A stretch of 64,000 nucleotides of DNA, taken from positions 35,074-99,073 of the forward strand of contig NZ_JAACFT010000032.1 in assembly GCF_029051685.1 (NCBI RefSeq), in the 5' to 3' direction. This document shows positions 1 through 9,045 of the stretch, one piece after another. Source of the DNA: Bradyrhizobium sp. CSA207 (lineage in GTDB: Bacteria; Pseudomonadota; Alphaproteobacteria; Rhizobiales; Xanthobacteraceae). Each line of letters opens with the position of its first letter. Position 1 is the first letter of the stretch. The position numbers were made by a program, and so were the translations under genes. The notes under the pieces are model-generated. The model was given only the letters and a program-made list of their open reading frames with translations. It made no database searches and was not told the DNA's origin.

Positions 1-1177
1 CGAATCCGCCGGGCAGCCAGGGCGGCATGACGTTGAAACCATCGGCTGCGCCGTTCTCGAACCAAGTCTGAATGTCGTTGGCGATCTTCTCGGGCGGTCC
101 GGCAATCACCCAGGCCGCGGGCGCCGGCCAGGCGCTGCACGAGCTGACGAATCGTCGGCTTCTCGCGATCAACGATGTCGATCACCAGCTTGAAACGGCT
201 GGCAACGTCGCGGGCGCCGTCGGTATCAATCAGATGACGAGGAAAGGGGCCATCGAGATCAAACCCGGAGAGGTCGAGACCGATCATCTGGCGCAGCTGG
301 GTCAGCGAATACTCGGGCTGGATCAGCTCGTTGAACTCGTCCTGCAGCCGATCGGCCTCGATCTGCGTGCTCGCGATGAAAGGACTGATGCCGGACAGGA
401 TCTTGATCTGATCGGGGCTGCGGTCGAAGGCGCGCGCCTGATGCTTGATGTCGGCGTAGAATTCCTGGGCGCTCGCCAGTGTCTGACGCGCGGTGAAGAT
501 CGCCTCGGCAAAACGCGCCGCAAAGGCACGTCCGTCGTCGGAAGAGCCGGCCTGGACATAGACCGGTCGTCCCCGCGGCGTCCTTGAGATGTTGAGCGGC
601 CCACGCACGCGGAAATGCTTTCCGATGTGATTAATCGCGTGGATCTTGCCGGTGTCGGCGAAAACCCCGGAGATCGGGTCGTTGACGAGCGCGTCGTCTT
701 CCCAGCTGTCCCAAAGCCGCGTGATCGCGCCCGCTCGTAGCGTTCGTGATGCGGAGGATGCTCGGGCAAGCCAAAGTTCTGCGCGGCCTGCGGCGTGCTC
801 GTTGTCACGATGTTCCAGCCGGCCCGGCCGCTACTGATGTGATCCAGCGAGGCGAACAGCCGCGCCAGGTTGTAGGGCTCGGTATAGGTGGTCGATGAGG
901 TCGCGCCGATCCGCTGGGTGGCGGAGGCGATCGCGGTGAGCAGGGTGATCGGCTCGAGCCGAAACCGCTGGGCGTAGCGGACATTGTCCGCCAGCGCCGG
1001 GCCGTCGGCGAAGAAGACCGCGTCGAACTTGTGCGCTTCGGCGTGCTGCGCCAGCTCCTGGTAGTAGGTTACGTCGAGTATACGGTCGGCGGCTGACCTC
1101 CTGTGGCGCCAGGCAGCCTCGTGATGGCCGTCTGGATAGATGAAGAAGTTGAGGGAAAGCTGCCGTCGTTCGCTCAT
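1..1177 (-). pseudogene. LLM-class flavin-dependent monooxygenase, frameshifted and cut by window edge
   Basis: The N-terminal ~140 residues read as a bacterial luciferase-like monooxygenase of the NtaA/SnaA/DszA group (FMNH2-dependent oxidation of sulfonates, amines or sulfones): they contain FFADGPALADN, TTYTEPYNLARLFASLDH and GRAGWNIVTT, and start at the ATG at 1177. After HHERYERA (about 742-756) the frame is lost. The expected continuation (TRLWDSWEDDALVNDPISG and onward to GFNVMPPWLPGGFD at base 1) is present in another frame, so a short internal deletion that is not a multiple of three removed a few codons. The 3' end lies outside the window. Its place divergent from a TauD-like dioxygenase and an SsuABC-type transporter points to organosulfur use. 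A second remnant of the same C-terminus lies at 20379-20640. The family call is strong; the substrate is unknown. Confidence 0.8.
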
Positions 1178-1742
1178 GTGTGAGATCCGCGTGCATTGGG
1201 AGCTGTAACAAGCGAGACTCTACGTCTGCAGTCACGCTGGTGTCGACGAAATGAATTTGTGTTGTTGAGTTGGATGCAAGCATGAAGCTCGCGAGCAGAG
1301 TGTCAATCAAAGGCGGGGGCAGTCGTCACGCCGAGAAACGGCGGCGGCTGTAACGATTTTATTGCGTCTCTGGACGAGAAAGTGCGCTGCGCCGCGTCAA
1401 ATTGCGTTCCGCTTGCAGCCGGGCGGGCAGACATCCTTGCGAATCTTTCAGTGTCAGCATCGCTGGCGAAGCGTTCGTTGCCTGTCGCCGAAAACAAAGC
1501 TGGTTTTGTTTCATTGACTGACGATTGATCGCTCGTACCATTCAAGGCCTAACGCAAGGTCGTTTCATCATGCTCCAATCCGATCCCAGTGACCGATGTC
1601 CCGGCTCGGGCCGTCTGCCGGAGCACGTTGCGGCCGAGTAGGGCCCGTAGCCTGAAATGATTTCATCTATCTCCGCCGTCGTTTCCGCGACCGGCGTATG
1701 GCGGAGCTTTGTCCAGGGGATCGCAGTGACGAGAGCACGACC
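1178..1742. other. Intergenic region between divergent sulfur-use genes
   Basis: This stretch separates the monooxygenase (leftward) from the dioxygenase (rightward) and should hold both promoters. Short open frames are present on the minus strand (for example 1303-1545) but show no recognisable domain and no good ribosome site, so none is called as a gene. I saw no clear operator or terminator. Confidence 0.4.
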
Positions 1743-2673
1743 ATGAGCAACACGACAACCATCGATAACGTCATTCCGCGCGCCGACATCGACAAGCGTG
1801 CGGCCAGGCTTGGCGCCGAGATCAGGAACATCAAACTGTCGGGCGACCTTTCGGACGAGACCATCCGTGCGATCAATCAGGGTGCTGCTCGAACACAAGG
1901 TCATCTTCTTCCGTGACCAGGGACATCTCGACGATGCCGAACAGGAGCGCTTTGCTATCCGGCTCGGCGGGCTGGTGCCCCATCCGACGGTCGGCGCGAT
2001 CAAGGGCACGTCGTCGATCCTGGAGCTGGACTCGGGCCGGGGCGGTGGCCGCGCCGACCAATGGCATACGGATGTCACGTTCGTCGACGCCTATCCGAAA
2101 ATCTCGGTGCTGCGCGGCGTGGTGATTCCACCCTACGGCGGCGATACCGTCTGGTCGAACACGGCGGCCGCCTATCTCGGCCTGCCGGCGCCGCTGCGCA
2201 AGCTCGCCGACGAACTGTGGACCGTTCACAGCAACGCCTATGACTATGCCGTGAAGACGCGGGCGACCGAGGCGGACAGAAAGCACTTCGACGAGGTGTT
2301 CACCGGAACGATCTACGAAACCGAGCATCCGGTGGTGCGCGTCCATCCCGAGACCGGCGAGCGCACGCTCGTGCTCGGAAATTTCGTGCAGCGCTTCGTC
2401 GGCCTGCCGAAATATGACGGCCAGAAGCTGTTCGACCTGTTCCAGTCGCATATCACGGCGCCGGAAAACACCATGCGCTGGAGCTGGGAGGCCGGCGACG
2501 TTGCGATCTGGGACAATCGGGCCACGCAACATTACGCGGTCAACGACTATGGCGATCAGCACCGCGTTGTGCGCCGGGCCACCATCGATGGCGATGTGCC
2601 GCTCAGCGTCGACGGGCGCCGCAGCGTGACGCGCGTCAAGACATCCAAGCCCCAGACCGCCAAAGCGGCTTGA
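1743..2673 (+). pseudogene. TauD/TfdA-family alpha-ketoglutarate dioxygenase with a single-base frameshift
   Basis: This is a Fe(II)/2-oxoglutarate dioxygenase of the taurine/alkylsulfatase (TauD/AtsK) type, which releases sulfite or sulfate from organosulfur compounds. The iron-binding HxD is in QWHTDVTF, followed by VLRGVVIPPYGGDTVWSNTA, and the distal His and Arg lie near the C-terminus (ATQHYAVNDYGD, HRVVRRATIDGD). The reading frame from the ATG at 1743 runs MSNTTTIDNVIPRADIDKRA to AINQ, then one extra G at about 1880 (caGGGtg) throws it out; the other frame resumes at once with VLLEHKVIFFRDQ. Everything else is full length (about 310 aa), so this is a very recent lesion or a sequencing error. 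The gene precedes an SsuABC-type transporter by 26 bases and probably shares its transcript. Confidence 0.82.
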
Positions 2674-2699
2674 TCCGGATTCGCTCAGGAGAGTTCGCA

Positions 2700-3770
2700 A
2701 TGATGAACGCTATACTTCGATTGCGTCGCGCAAGGCGTGCCCGGTTGGGACGTGCCACCCGCAAGACGTTGCGGGTTTTGTTGGCCGGCGCCGTGGCGCT
2801 CGGGCTCACGGCCCAGGCATTCGCGGAGCCGCCGCTCGAGAACTCCGAGATCCGCTACCAGGGATCGGCCGGGCAGGTGACGTTTATCGAGCTGGCCGAG
2901 GACCTCGGCTATCTTGCGCCGCTCAAGCTCAAATGGATCGGTAACAGCATCAGCGGGCCGCAGGACATCCAGACCGTCGTCACCGGCGATATCGACATCG
3001 GCGGCGCGTTCTATGGGGCGATCCTCAAGTTGATCGCGGCGAAGGTGCCGGTCAAGGCGGTAGTCGGCTATTACGGTTCCGACGCCAACACCTATTACGG
3101 CTACTTCGTGAAGGAGGACAGCCCGATCAAGGCGGGGCGCGACCTGATCGGCAAGAAGGTCGCGGTCAACACGCTCGGCGCCCACCTGGAATTCGTGCTC
3201 CGCGAATATCTGGCCCGCAACGGCCTCAGCGCAGGTGAAGCCAGGCAGGTCACGCTGGTGGCGATCCCGCCGGTCAGCGGCGAGCAGGCGTTGCGCCAGG
3301 GCCAGGTCGAGGTCAGCGCGCTGGGCGGTGTCCTGCGCGACAAGGCGCTGGAACGGGGCGGCATCCGCTCGCTCTTTATCGACACCGATCTGTTCGGCCA
3401 GTTCACCGGCGGCGCCTATGTGCTGCGAGAGAAGTTCATGAAGGACAATCCCAATGCCTCGCGCAAGCTGGTCGAGGGGATTTCGCGGGCCATCGAATGG
3501 GCCCAGATCACACCGCCGGAAGAAGTGCGGGCCCGGTTCGACGGGATCATCGCGGAGCGCAAGCGCAACGAGGATGCCTCCTCGATCAAATACTGGAAGA
3601 GCACCGGCGTCGCGTCCAAGGGCGGCGTGATCTCGGACAGCGAGATCCAGGTGTGGATCGACTGGCTGGTGAAGGACGGCCTGTTCAAGCCGGGTCAGGT
3701 CAAGGCTTCCGACACCTACACCAATGCGTTCAACTATTTCCGTCCCGGAAAGACGGCGGAGGCCCGATGA
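2700..3770 (+). CDS. ABC transporter periplasmic substrate-binding protein, SsuA/TauA (nitrate-sulfonate-taurine) type
   Basis: The protein has 356 aa and begins at the ATG at 2700, placed 8 bases after an AGGAG-like site; an upstream in-frame ATG at 2670 lies inside the previous gene. An Arg-rich N-terminus with a hydrophobic segment (TLRVLLAGAVALGLTAQAFA) is a signal peptide, cut before EPP. The mature part has the NMT1/SsuA-like periplasmic fold: IRYQGSAGQVTFIELAEDLG, GDIDIGGAFYGA, then GKKVAVNTLGAHLEFVLREY. It would bind an alkyl sulfonate, taurine or a similar anion in the periplasm and deliver it to the permease encoded two genes downstream. Its stop overlaps the start of the ATPase gene (ATGA), so they are translationally coupled. 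Confidence 0.9.
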   Translation: MMNAILRLRRARRARLGRATRKTLRVLLAGAVALGLTAQAFAEPPLENSEIRYQGSAGQVTFIELAEDLGYLAPLKLKWIGNSISGPQDIQTVVTGDIDIGGAFYGAILKLIAAKVPVKAVVGYYGSDANTYYGYFVKEDSPIKAGRDLIGKKVAVNTLGAHLEFVLREYLARNGLSAGEARQVTLVAIPPVSGEQALRQGQVEVSALGGVLRDKALERGGIRSLFIDTDLFGQFTGGAYVLREKFMKDNPNASRKLVEGISRAIEWAQITPPEEVRARFDGIIAERKRNEDASSIKYWKSTGVASKGGVISDSEIQVWIDWLVKDGLFKPGQVKASDTYTNAFNYFRPGKTAEAR

Positions 3771-4630
3771 CCACTGTCAAGATCCGTTTCGAGCATGTCC
3801 GCAAGGAGTTCGTCGTGCGCGGCGAGGGCGGCGGACCAGGCCGCCACTTCACCGCTCTGGAGGACATCACGCTCGATGTTCGCTCTGGCGAATTCCTGGC
3901 CCTGGTTGGCCCAAGCGGCTGCGGGAAATCCACCTTGCTCGATCTGCTGGGTGGGCTCACGCTGCCGACCAGCGGCCGGATTCTGCTCGATGGCCGGCCG
4001 ATTGCGGGACCCGGTCGCGACCGCGGCATCGTGTTCCAGCAGTATGCGCTGTTTCCCTGGCGTACCGCCGAACAGAACGTCGAGTTCGGTCTCGATATCG
4101 CCGGGCTCAAGGCCAAGCAGCGTCTCGACATCGCGCGGCATTTCCTCGACCTGGTCGGGCTGTCCGGCTTTACCGACCGCTATCCGCATGAGCTCTCCGG
4201 CGGCATGAAGCAGCGTGTCGCGATCGCGCGAAGCCTCGCCTATGATCCCGAGGTGCTGCTGATGGACGAGCCGTTCGCCGCGCTCGACGCCCAGACGCGC
4301 GAGACGCTGCAGGGTGAGCTGCTGCGGATCTGGCGCGCCACCGGCAAGACGATCGTCTTCATCACCCACGGTATCGACGAGGCCATCGTGCTCGGCCAGC
4401 GGGTGGCGGTGATGACGTCGCGTCCGGGCCGAATCAAGCGGATCATCGACATTCCGGACGTGCTGCGCAGCGAGGCCGACGACGTGCGCTCGCTGCCTGA
4501 ATTCGGCCGCGTGGGCCACGAGGTCTGGGGCCCGTTACGCGAGGAAGTGCTGAAAGCGCAGCAAGGACAATTGGCCGCCGGCGCTGGTGGGCGCGCAGAT
4601 CGAAGAGTGGAGGAGGTCACCCATGTCTAG
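3767..4630 (+). CDS. ABC transporter ATP-binding protein, SsuB/TauB type
   Basis: The 287-aa cytoplasmic ATPase has a complete set of motifs: Walker A GPSGCGKST, Q-loop FQQYALFPWRT, signature LSGGMKQR, Walker B VLLMDEPFAALD and switch His in FITHGIDEA. The FPWRT sequence after the Q-loop and the length are typical of nitrate/sulfonate/taurine importers. The start overlaps the binding-protein stop (ATGA at 3767), and the 3' end overlaps the permease start by 8 bases, so the three genes form one operon. A decayed copy of its C-terminus joined to a permease N-terminus is found at 57395-57875. Confidence 0.93.
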   Translation: MTTVKIRFEHVRKEFVVRGEGGGPGRHFTALEDITLDVRSGEFLALVGPSGCGKSTLLDLLGGLTLPTSGRILLDGRPIAGPGRDRGIVFQQYALFPWRTAEQNVEFGLDIAGLKAKQRLDIARHFLDLVGLSGFTDRYPHELSGGMKQRVAIARSLAYDPEVLLMDEPFAALDAQTRETLQGELLRIWRATGKTIVFITHGIDEAIVLGQRVAVMTSRPGRIKRIIDIPDVLRSEADDVRSLPEFGRVGHEVWGPLREEVLKAQQGQLAAGAGGRADRRVEEVTHV

Positions 4631-5498
4631 CCTCGAGATGCTGCCATTGCTGGAGGTTGCGCACGGGCCCCGAGAGCCGCGCACCAGCGTGGAAAGCCCG
4701 GCATCGCCGGTGGTGGACCGGATCCACGCCGCGGCCCGCGGGCTGGCTGCCTTCGGGCACCGCTCATTGCTGCTGATTGCCCTCTTCGCAGCATGGGAGG
4801 CGGCTCCCAGGCTCGGGCTGATCGATGCCGTGTTCCTGCCACCCTTCTCGGAGGTCATCGCCGCAGGGTGGCAGCTTGCGCAAACCGGCGAGCTCTACGA
4901 TGACGTCTCCGCCAGCCTGCTGCGCGCCTTGAGCGGATTTCTGATTTCGGTCGCCTTGATCGTCCCGCTTGGCGCGGCCGTCGGCTGGTATACCCGACTC
5001 GGCGATCTCGTGAACCAGTTCATCGAGATCTGCCGCAACACGGCGCCGCTTGCGCTGCTGCCGGTCTTCATCTTGTTGCTCGGAATCGGCGAGCTGTCGA
5101 AGATCACGATGGTCATCTATAGCTGCGCCTGGCCGCTCCTGCTCAATACCGTTGCCGCGGTAAAGCAAGTCGATCCGTTGCTGATCAAGTCGGCGCGGAC
5201 CATGGGTGCAACCCCGCAGCAGCTGTTTCGCAAGGTGATCGTTCCGGCGGCGCTTCCCACTATCTTCGTCGGTATTCGCCTGGCCAGCGCGTCAGCCATG
5301 CTGGTGCTGGTTGCGTCCGAAATGGTCGGTGCCAAGGCCGGCCTCGGCTATCTCATCATCAACAGCCAGTACAGCTTCCTTATTCCGCAGATGTATTTCG
5401 GCATCCTCGGCATCACTGTCATCGGGCTGGCGTTCAATGCCATTCTGGAGGCACTGGAACGGCGCTTCATGCGGTGGAAAGCGCCAGTGACGGCTTGA
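4623..5498 (+). CDS. ABC transporter permease, SsuC/TauC type
   Basis: The 291-aa inner-membrane protein has about six hydrophobic segments (first in SLLLIALFAAWEA) and the BPD permease EAA-like loop, seen as KSARTMGATPQQLFRKVIVP, which docks on the ATPase. The start at 4623 follows a GGAGG site. The family moves sulfonates, taurine, nitrate or related small molecules with the two preceding products; co-location with the TauD-like and flavin monooxygenase genes favours sulfonates. A truncated, frameshifted relative lies at 57395-57875, with the same APRLGLID and AKITVVI landmarks. Confidence 0.92.
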   Translation: MSSLEMLPLLEVAHGPREPRTSVESPASPVVDRIHAAARGLAAFGHRSLLLIALFAAWEAAPRLGLIDAVFLPPFSEVIAAGWQLAQTGELYDDVSASLLRALSGFLISVALIVPLGAAVGWYTRLGDLVNQFIEICRNTAPLALLPVFILLLGIGELSKITMVIYSCAWPLLLNTVAAVKQVDPLLIKSARTMGATPQQLFRKVIVPAALPTIFVGIRLASASAMLVLVASEMVGAKAGLGYLIINSQYSFLIPQMYFGILGITVIGLAFNAILEALERRFMRWKAPVTA

Positions 5499-5507
5499 GA
5501 TAAGGGA

Positions 5508-5877
5508 TCAGATGCCGCTCGGAACGTTCCGCGCGGTGGCCTGCGCCACCATGCTGTTCGGCCGCACGTCACGGATCAGCCAGACATTGCCGCCGATGGT
5601 CGATCCGTGGCCGATCGTGAGTCGGCCGATGGTGATTCGGCCAAGGATCGTTTCGCCGACGTAGATCACGACGCCGTCGTCCAAGATCGGATGGCGGTGT
5701 CGCCCCTGATCACCTTGCCCTTGTCATCCGTCGGAAAGTCGCGCCTCGAGCGTGACCGCCTGATAGATGCAGACACTGTCGCCGATAATGGCCGATCGCG
5801 ACCCCGGTGCCATAATCGGTGAAGAAGCCGGAGCCGAAACCGATGCTGGGGCCGGGTGAATATCGATGCCGAAATTG
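5508..5877 (-). pseudogene. Serine O-acetyltransferase (CysE/EpsC-like) remnant
   Basis: Minus-strand translation gives left-handed beta-helix hexapeptide pieces of serine acetyltransferase in several frames: GIDIHP, then PSIGFGSGFFTDYGTGVAIG, then AIIGDSVCIYQAVTLEA, FPTDDKGKVIRGDT, RHPILDDGVVIYVGETILG and ITIGRLTIGHGSTIGGNVWL, ending MVAQATARNVPSGI and a stop at 5508-5510. At least three frameshifts separate them, and the N-terminal half is gone. Serine acetyltransferase makes O-acetylserine, the acceptor for reduced sulfur, so its position next to sulfonate uptake genes fits an old sulfur-assimilation cluster. Confidence 0.75.
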
Positions 5878-5880
5878 ATA

Positions 5881-5977
5881 TGTCAGCGATCGATGACATT
5901 TCTCGATGTCATCGATCGGTGACATTTTGAGTTTGTCAACGAACGTCGACATATGTTAAAGTAAGCAAACGCTGACA
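5881..5977. promoter_or_regulatory. Array of four HipB-type operators upstream of hipBA
   Basis: Palindromic sites of the form TGTCA-N8-TGACA occur at 5881-5898 and 5907-5924 (both perfect in the arms), 5934-5951 (right arm CGACA) and 5960-5977 (left arm poor, right arm perfect). Their starts are spaced 26, 27 and 26 bases apart, about 2.5 helical turns. The E. coli hipBA control region has the same architecture (5-bp arms, 8-bp spacer, several tandem sites), so these are very probably autoregulatory HipB sites. The array overlaps the start of the serine acetyltransferase remnant and ends 19 bases before the hipB start. Confidence 0.8.
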
Positions 5978-5995
5978 TTTGGAAATCCCCCTCCC

Positions 5996-6283
5996 ATGCT
6001 CATACGCACGCCGGCCGAACTCGGCGCCGTCCTTCGGGACCGACGCAAGAAACTCAAACTCGATCAATCGACGTTTGCCAAACGCATTGGCGTCAGCCGC
6101 CAATGGGTGATCGAAGTCGAGCACGGTCACGCGCGCGCTGAACTCGGGCTGATCCTTCGCGCCCTTGACGCCCTGGACATTCGCCTGGATGCGAGTACCG
6201 AACAAGCGCCCGCCCGCGGGGCCACCAGGCAAGCCATCGATATCAACGCCATCGTGGCCAAGGCCAGGAAGAAAAAGGCATGA
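5996..6283 (+). CDS. hipB: HipB-like antitoxin, XRE-family DNA-binding protein
   Basis: The 95-aa protein contains a Cro/C1-type helix-turn-helix at about residues 12-67 (LGAVLRDRRKKLKLDQSTFA, then RIGVSRQWVIEVEHG), as in HipB antitoxins. The tail is short and basic (AKARKKKA). The product would bind and neutralise HipA and repress its own promoter through the operator array just upstream. Its last codons overlap the hipA start by four bases (ATGA), typical of toxin-antitoxin coupling. Confidence 0.88.
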   Translation: MLIRTPAELGAVLRDRRKKLKLDQSTFAKRIGVSRQWVIEVEHGHARAELGLILRALDALDIRLDASTEQAPARGATRQAIDINAIVAKARKKKA

Positions 6284-7563
6284 CAAGCGAACTTGTTGCT
6301 CTGCTGGATGGTCGGGAAATCGGCCGCGTGCGCAATGACGCCCGCGGCCGGCTCATCTTTGTCTATGACAAAGACTGGCGCCAGGCCGAAGGAGCCTATC
6401 CGCTGTCGCTGTCCATGCCGCTCGCGGCCGAAGAGCACGGTCCTTCCGCCGTGCAGGCTTTCCTCTGGGGACTCCTGCCGGATAACGAACGCGTGCTCGA
6501 ACGATGGGCTCGAAGATTTCAGGTGTCCGCGCGCAACGTGTTTGCTCTTATCTCTTACGTCGGCGAGGATTGCGCGGGTGCCATTCAGTTCGTCACGCCT
6601 GATCGGCTGGACACCTTGCGAAGCGGCGCCGAGGACAAGGTCGATTGGCTCGACGAGACGGCGATCGCCAAACGCCTAGAAATCTTACGCGAGGATCACG
6701 CCGCATGGCGGTTGCCGCGCGATACCGGACAATTCAGCCTTGCGGGTGCCCAACCCAAAACCGCCTTGCTTCTGCAAAAGGGCAAATGGGGAATTCCCTC
6801 TGGGCGCATTCCGACGACGCATATCCTCAAACCGCCGACCGGCCATTTCGATGGACACGCGGAAAATGAACATATCTGCCTCATGCTTGCGCGCAATCTC
6901 GGTCTGCCCGTCGCCGACACCCAGGTGATGAATTTCGGAAAGGAAATCGCCATCGTCATCGAGCGCTACGACCGGCAGTTCAGTGGGACCGAGATCGTCC
7001 GTGTCCACCAGGAAGATATCTGCCAGGCGCTCGGCATCCTGCCGACCATGAAGTATCAAAACGATGGCGGACCAAGCCCTGCCGATGTGATCGAGCTTTT
7101 GCGCACCTACTCGACGGATCGCGTCGCCGACGTTGACACATTTGTCGACGCTCTAGGCTTCAATTGGCTGATTGCGGGTACGGATGCTCATGCCAAGAAT
7201 TATTCACTGCTGCTGGCCGGAGGCCCTCACGTACGACTCGCCCCGCTCTACGACATCGCCAGCATTCTTCCCTACGATGACGTCGATCTGCAGAAGATCA
7301 AGCTCGCGATGAAAATCGGCGGTGATTACAAGCTCAGCCAGATTAGTTTACGCGATTGGCAGAAGTTCGCGCGCGAAACGCGCCTCGATCCTGACAAGGT
7401 GATCGCCAGACTAATTTCCATGGCCGAGCAGCTTCCGGACATTGTAGCCGCCGTACGGAAGCAAGCGCAGAAAGACGGATTGGACAATGCCATCATCGGG
7501 CGTCTCGCCGAGCACCTGATCGCAAGAGCCGGGCAATGCCGTCGATTGCTCGGTGAGGCATAG
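6280..7563 (+). CDS. hipA: HipA-family serine/threonine kinase toxin
   Basis: The 427-aa protein has the full HipA architecture: an N-terminal HipA_N region (to about residue 110), the P-loop-like FSLAGAQPKTALL around residue 150, the catalytic loop GTDAHAKNYSLL near residue 300 and the metal-binding YDIAS shortly after. HipA kinases phosphorylate translation factors, classically the glutamyl-tRNA synthetase GltX, and stall growth. All key residues (Asp in TDAHAKN, Asp in YDIAS) are present, so the enzyme looks active. It is coupled to hipB. A strong hairpin begins 25 bases after the stop. Confidence 0.9.
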   Translation: MTSELVALLDGREIGRVRNDARGRLIFVYDKDWRQAEGAYPLSLSMPLAAEEHGPSAVQAFLWGLLPDNERVLERWARRFQVSARNVFALISYVGEDCAGAIQFVTPDRLDTLRSGAEDKVDWLDETAIAKRLEILREDHAAWRLPRDTGQFSLAGAQPKTALLLQKGKWGIPSGRIPTTHILKPPTGHFDGHAENEHICLMLARNLGLPVADTQVMNFGKEIAIVIERYDRQFSGTEIVRVHQEDICQALGILPTMKYQNDGGPSPADVIELLRTYSTDRVADVDTFVDALGFNWLIAGTDAHAKNYSLLLAGGPHVRLAPLYDIASILPYDDVDLQKIKLAMKIGGDYKLSQISLRDWQKFARETRLDPDKVIARLISMAEQLPDIVAAVRKQAQKDGLDNAIIGRLAEHLIARAGQCRRLLGEA

Positions 7564-7712
7564 TTTCCGGCGACGGCCGCCAGCAGCATCATGCTGATCG
7601 GCAGCATGGTGCCGATCAGCATGATCGACATGTCGTTGTCGACGCCAATGATGATCATCATCGGCAGCACCAGCATCAGCACCACCGTGATCGGCATCCC
7701 GATGTCGACGTC
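7564..7712. repeat. Low-complexity, Met/Ile-coding repeat, copy 1
   Basis: This segment, directly after hipA, resembles in inverted orientation the segment after the nucleotidyltransferase gene at 60541-60692. The shared core, read on the plus strand here and on the minus strand there, is CAGCAGCATCATGCTGATC followed by ATGGTGCCG. Both would encode a Met/Ile-rich hydrophobic peptide (SSIMLI..MVP). It may be the remnant of a small membrane protein or a non-coding repeat. Confidence 0.4.
7588..7625. terminator. Perfect 16-bp inverted repeat after hipA
   Basis: ATCATGCTGATCGGCA (7588-7603) is followed after six bases by its exact complement TGCCGATCAGCATGAT (7610-7625). There is no T-run, so it may be a Rho-assisted or RNA-stabilising structure rather than a simple intrinsic terminator. 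Two more perfect palindromes follow: CGACATGTCG at 7627-7636 and ATGATGATCATCAT at 7648-7661. Confidence 0.55.
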
Positions 7713-8365
7713 GACGATGTCAGTGGGTGTCGCTCCGTGGCAGCCGCGTAGTCGCTGCGGGTAGCATCACCTTACGACATGGCTCCGGCAGACACGATTT
7801 CTCCTCTGCGGGCTTTTCTAATTCGCTGTTTGGCACGGGCCCCAAATCAATGACGTTTAGGCGTCTCGCACTCTTTAGGGGGCGCCGGATTAGCCAGGTC
7901 CGAAGATCAAATAGAGCAGGATCACGGCCGCGACGACTGTCCAGCCGATCGACGTAGCGACAGCCCATACTTGCATCGGCATCGGATGGCCTCTCGCGAT
8001 GAAGCTAACGAAGAGGCCGCTGGCGCTGGACAGCGACCTCTTGGACCCGCCTCAAAATGTCTTCGAGATAAAAGCTCCCAGTGTCCGCCACAATCAAACG
8101 CCGGACTCCCCCCTGTGAAGTCAAAAACGATTCGAAGGCCAATGGAACAATTGTGACGTTGCAAGAGCGACACACCTAACAAGCCAGGCCCAGCACTGGT
8201 GGAGAGTTCTAACTCGGGCGGAAGCCAACCAATCTGGCAGAGACAATGAGTGACGGTGCCTGGCGCATAAGCGGGGGAATGAATTGTGGGCTATTTCACA
8301 ATACTGATACTTGAAACGGGATAGACAAGCATTCGCCAAGGGCAAATATCGATTTCAGGCAGCAG
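7713..8365. other. Gene-poor interval
   Basis: Only short overlapping open frames without recognisable domains are present on either strand. I find no tRNA, IS end or convincing promoter. It separates the hipBA module from small genes of unknown function. Confidence 0.4.
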
Positions 8366-8560
8366 TTGGAACGCAACCTATCATCTTTGGAGCAGCAGGC
8401 TGCCGATGCTCTCCGTCGTGCAAGAAGGTTACCTATTGGCGCGGACCGCAACGACTTGCGGCAACTCGCCCGAGGACTTCTGTGGCTGCACCGCAACGGC
8501 ATGGATGCGTTGATGAACGAACGTAGCGGCAATCGGTTAGAAAAATCAGTGCTATCATAG
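8366..8560 (+). CDS. Small protein of unknown function
   Basis: About 64 codons are open from a TTG at 8366; the frame is also open for 14 codons upstream, so the true start is uncertain. The product is Leu/Arg-rich and probably alpha-helical (LSSLEQQAADALRRARRLP, then NDLRQLARGLLWLHRNGMDA). It resembles short orphan proteins common in rhizobia. No function can be given. Confidence 0.4.
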   Translation: MERNLSSLEQQAADALRRARRLPIGADRNDLRQLARGLLWLHRNGMDALMNERSGNRLEKSVLS

Positions 8561-8815
8561 CTTGGAGCCTTGAGGATGCGGCCCTCGCGAGCATTCGGGC
8601 GTTAGTTCTCGCTCGGGCGGCATTTGGTCGACGCTTCCTCCGTAACTCGCGGGCGCAGCTTGATCCTTCCGCATTCGCCGAAGTCACGTAATCGCACTTC
8701 GGTCCGGCGGCGCAGACCACGCTCGCTAGTTCGGCCACGCGGTATTGCAACTGTGTACCGGCATTCACTTGTGAGGCCGCTGCTGGAATCATGTGAACGT
8801 CGTGCAGGTAGACGA

Positions 8816-9043
8816 ATGGGTTCGAACGAACATCAACATTTGGGGAAGAAATGGCTTGCGCATTCAAGCTTCCGGAATCGCAAGACTACGATTGATGCTG
8901 ATACGGGTTTTACAGAAGGGCACATACGCATTAAGCCCAGTGGAGTTCTCTGGAAGGGAAAGTCAGGCCAAGCTTGGTATCAGCTATCTCTTGAGGAATT
9001 TGGCGAATTGGCCGTCAAGCACGGCAAGAAGCAAAAGATGTAA
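8816..9043 (+). CDS. Small protein of unknown function
   Basis: The 75-aa product starts at the ATG at 8816 after a purine-rich AGGTAGA site; the open frame extends further upstream but without homology-like sequence. The sequence is polar, with a possible beta-rich centre (TGFTEGHIRIKPSGVLWKGK, then GQAWYQLSLEEFGELA) and a basic tail (KHGKKQKM). It ends three bases before the convergent E2-like gene. It is not recognised. Confidence 0.4.
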   Translation: MGSNEHQHLGKKWLAHSSFRNRKTTIDADTGFTEGHIRIKPSGVLWKGKSGQAWYQLSLEEFGELAVKHGKKQKM

Positions 9044-9045
9044 AT

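Noticed and set aside
1873..2700. 275-codon minus-strand frame opposite the TauD-like gene
   Set aside because: It mirrors the codons of a clear dioxygenase on the plus strand and has no recognisable domain; long antisense frames are common in GC-rich coding DNA.
3734..4519. 261-codon minus-strand frame opposite the ATPase gene
   Set aside because: Antisense shadow of an ABC ATPase with intact Walker motifs.
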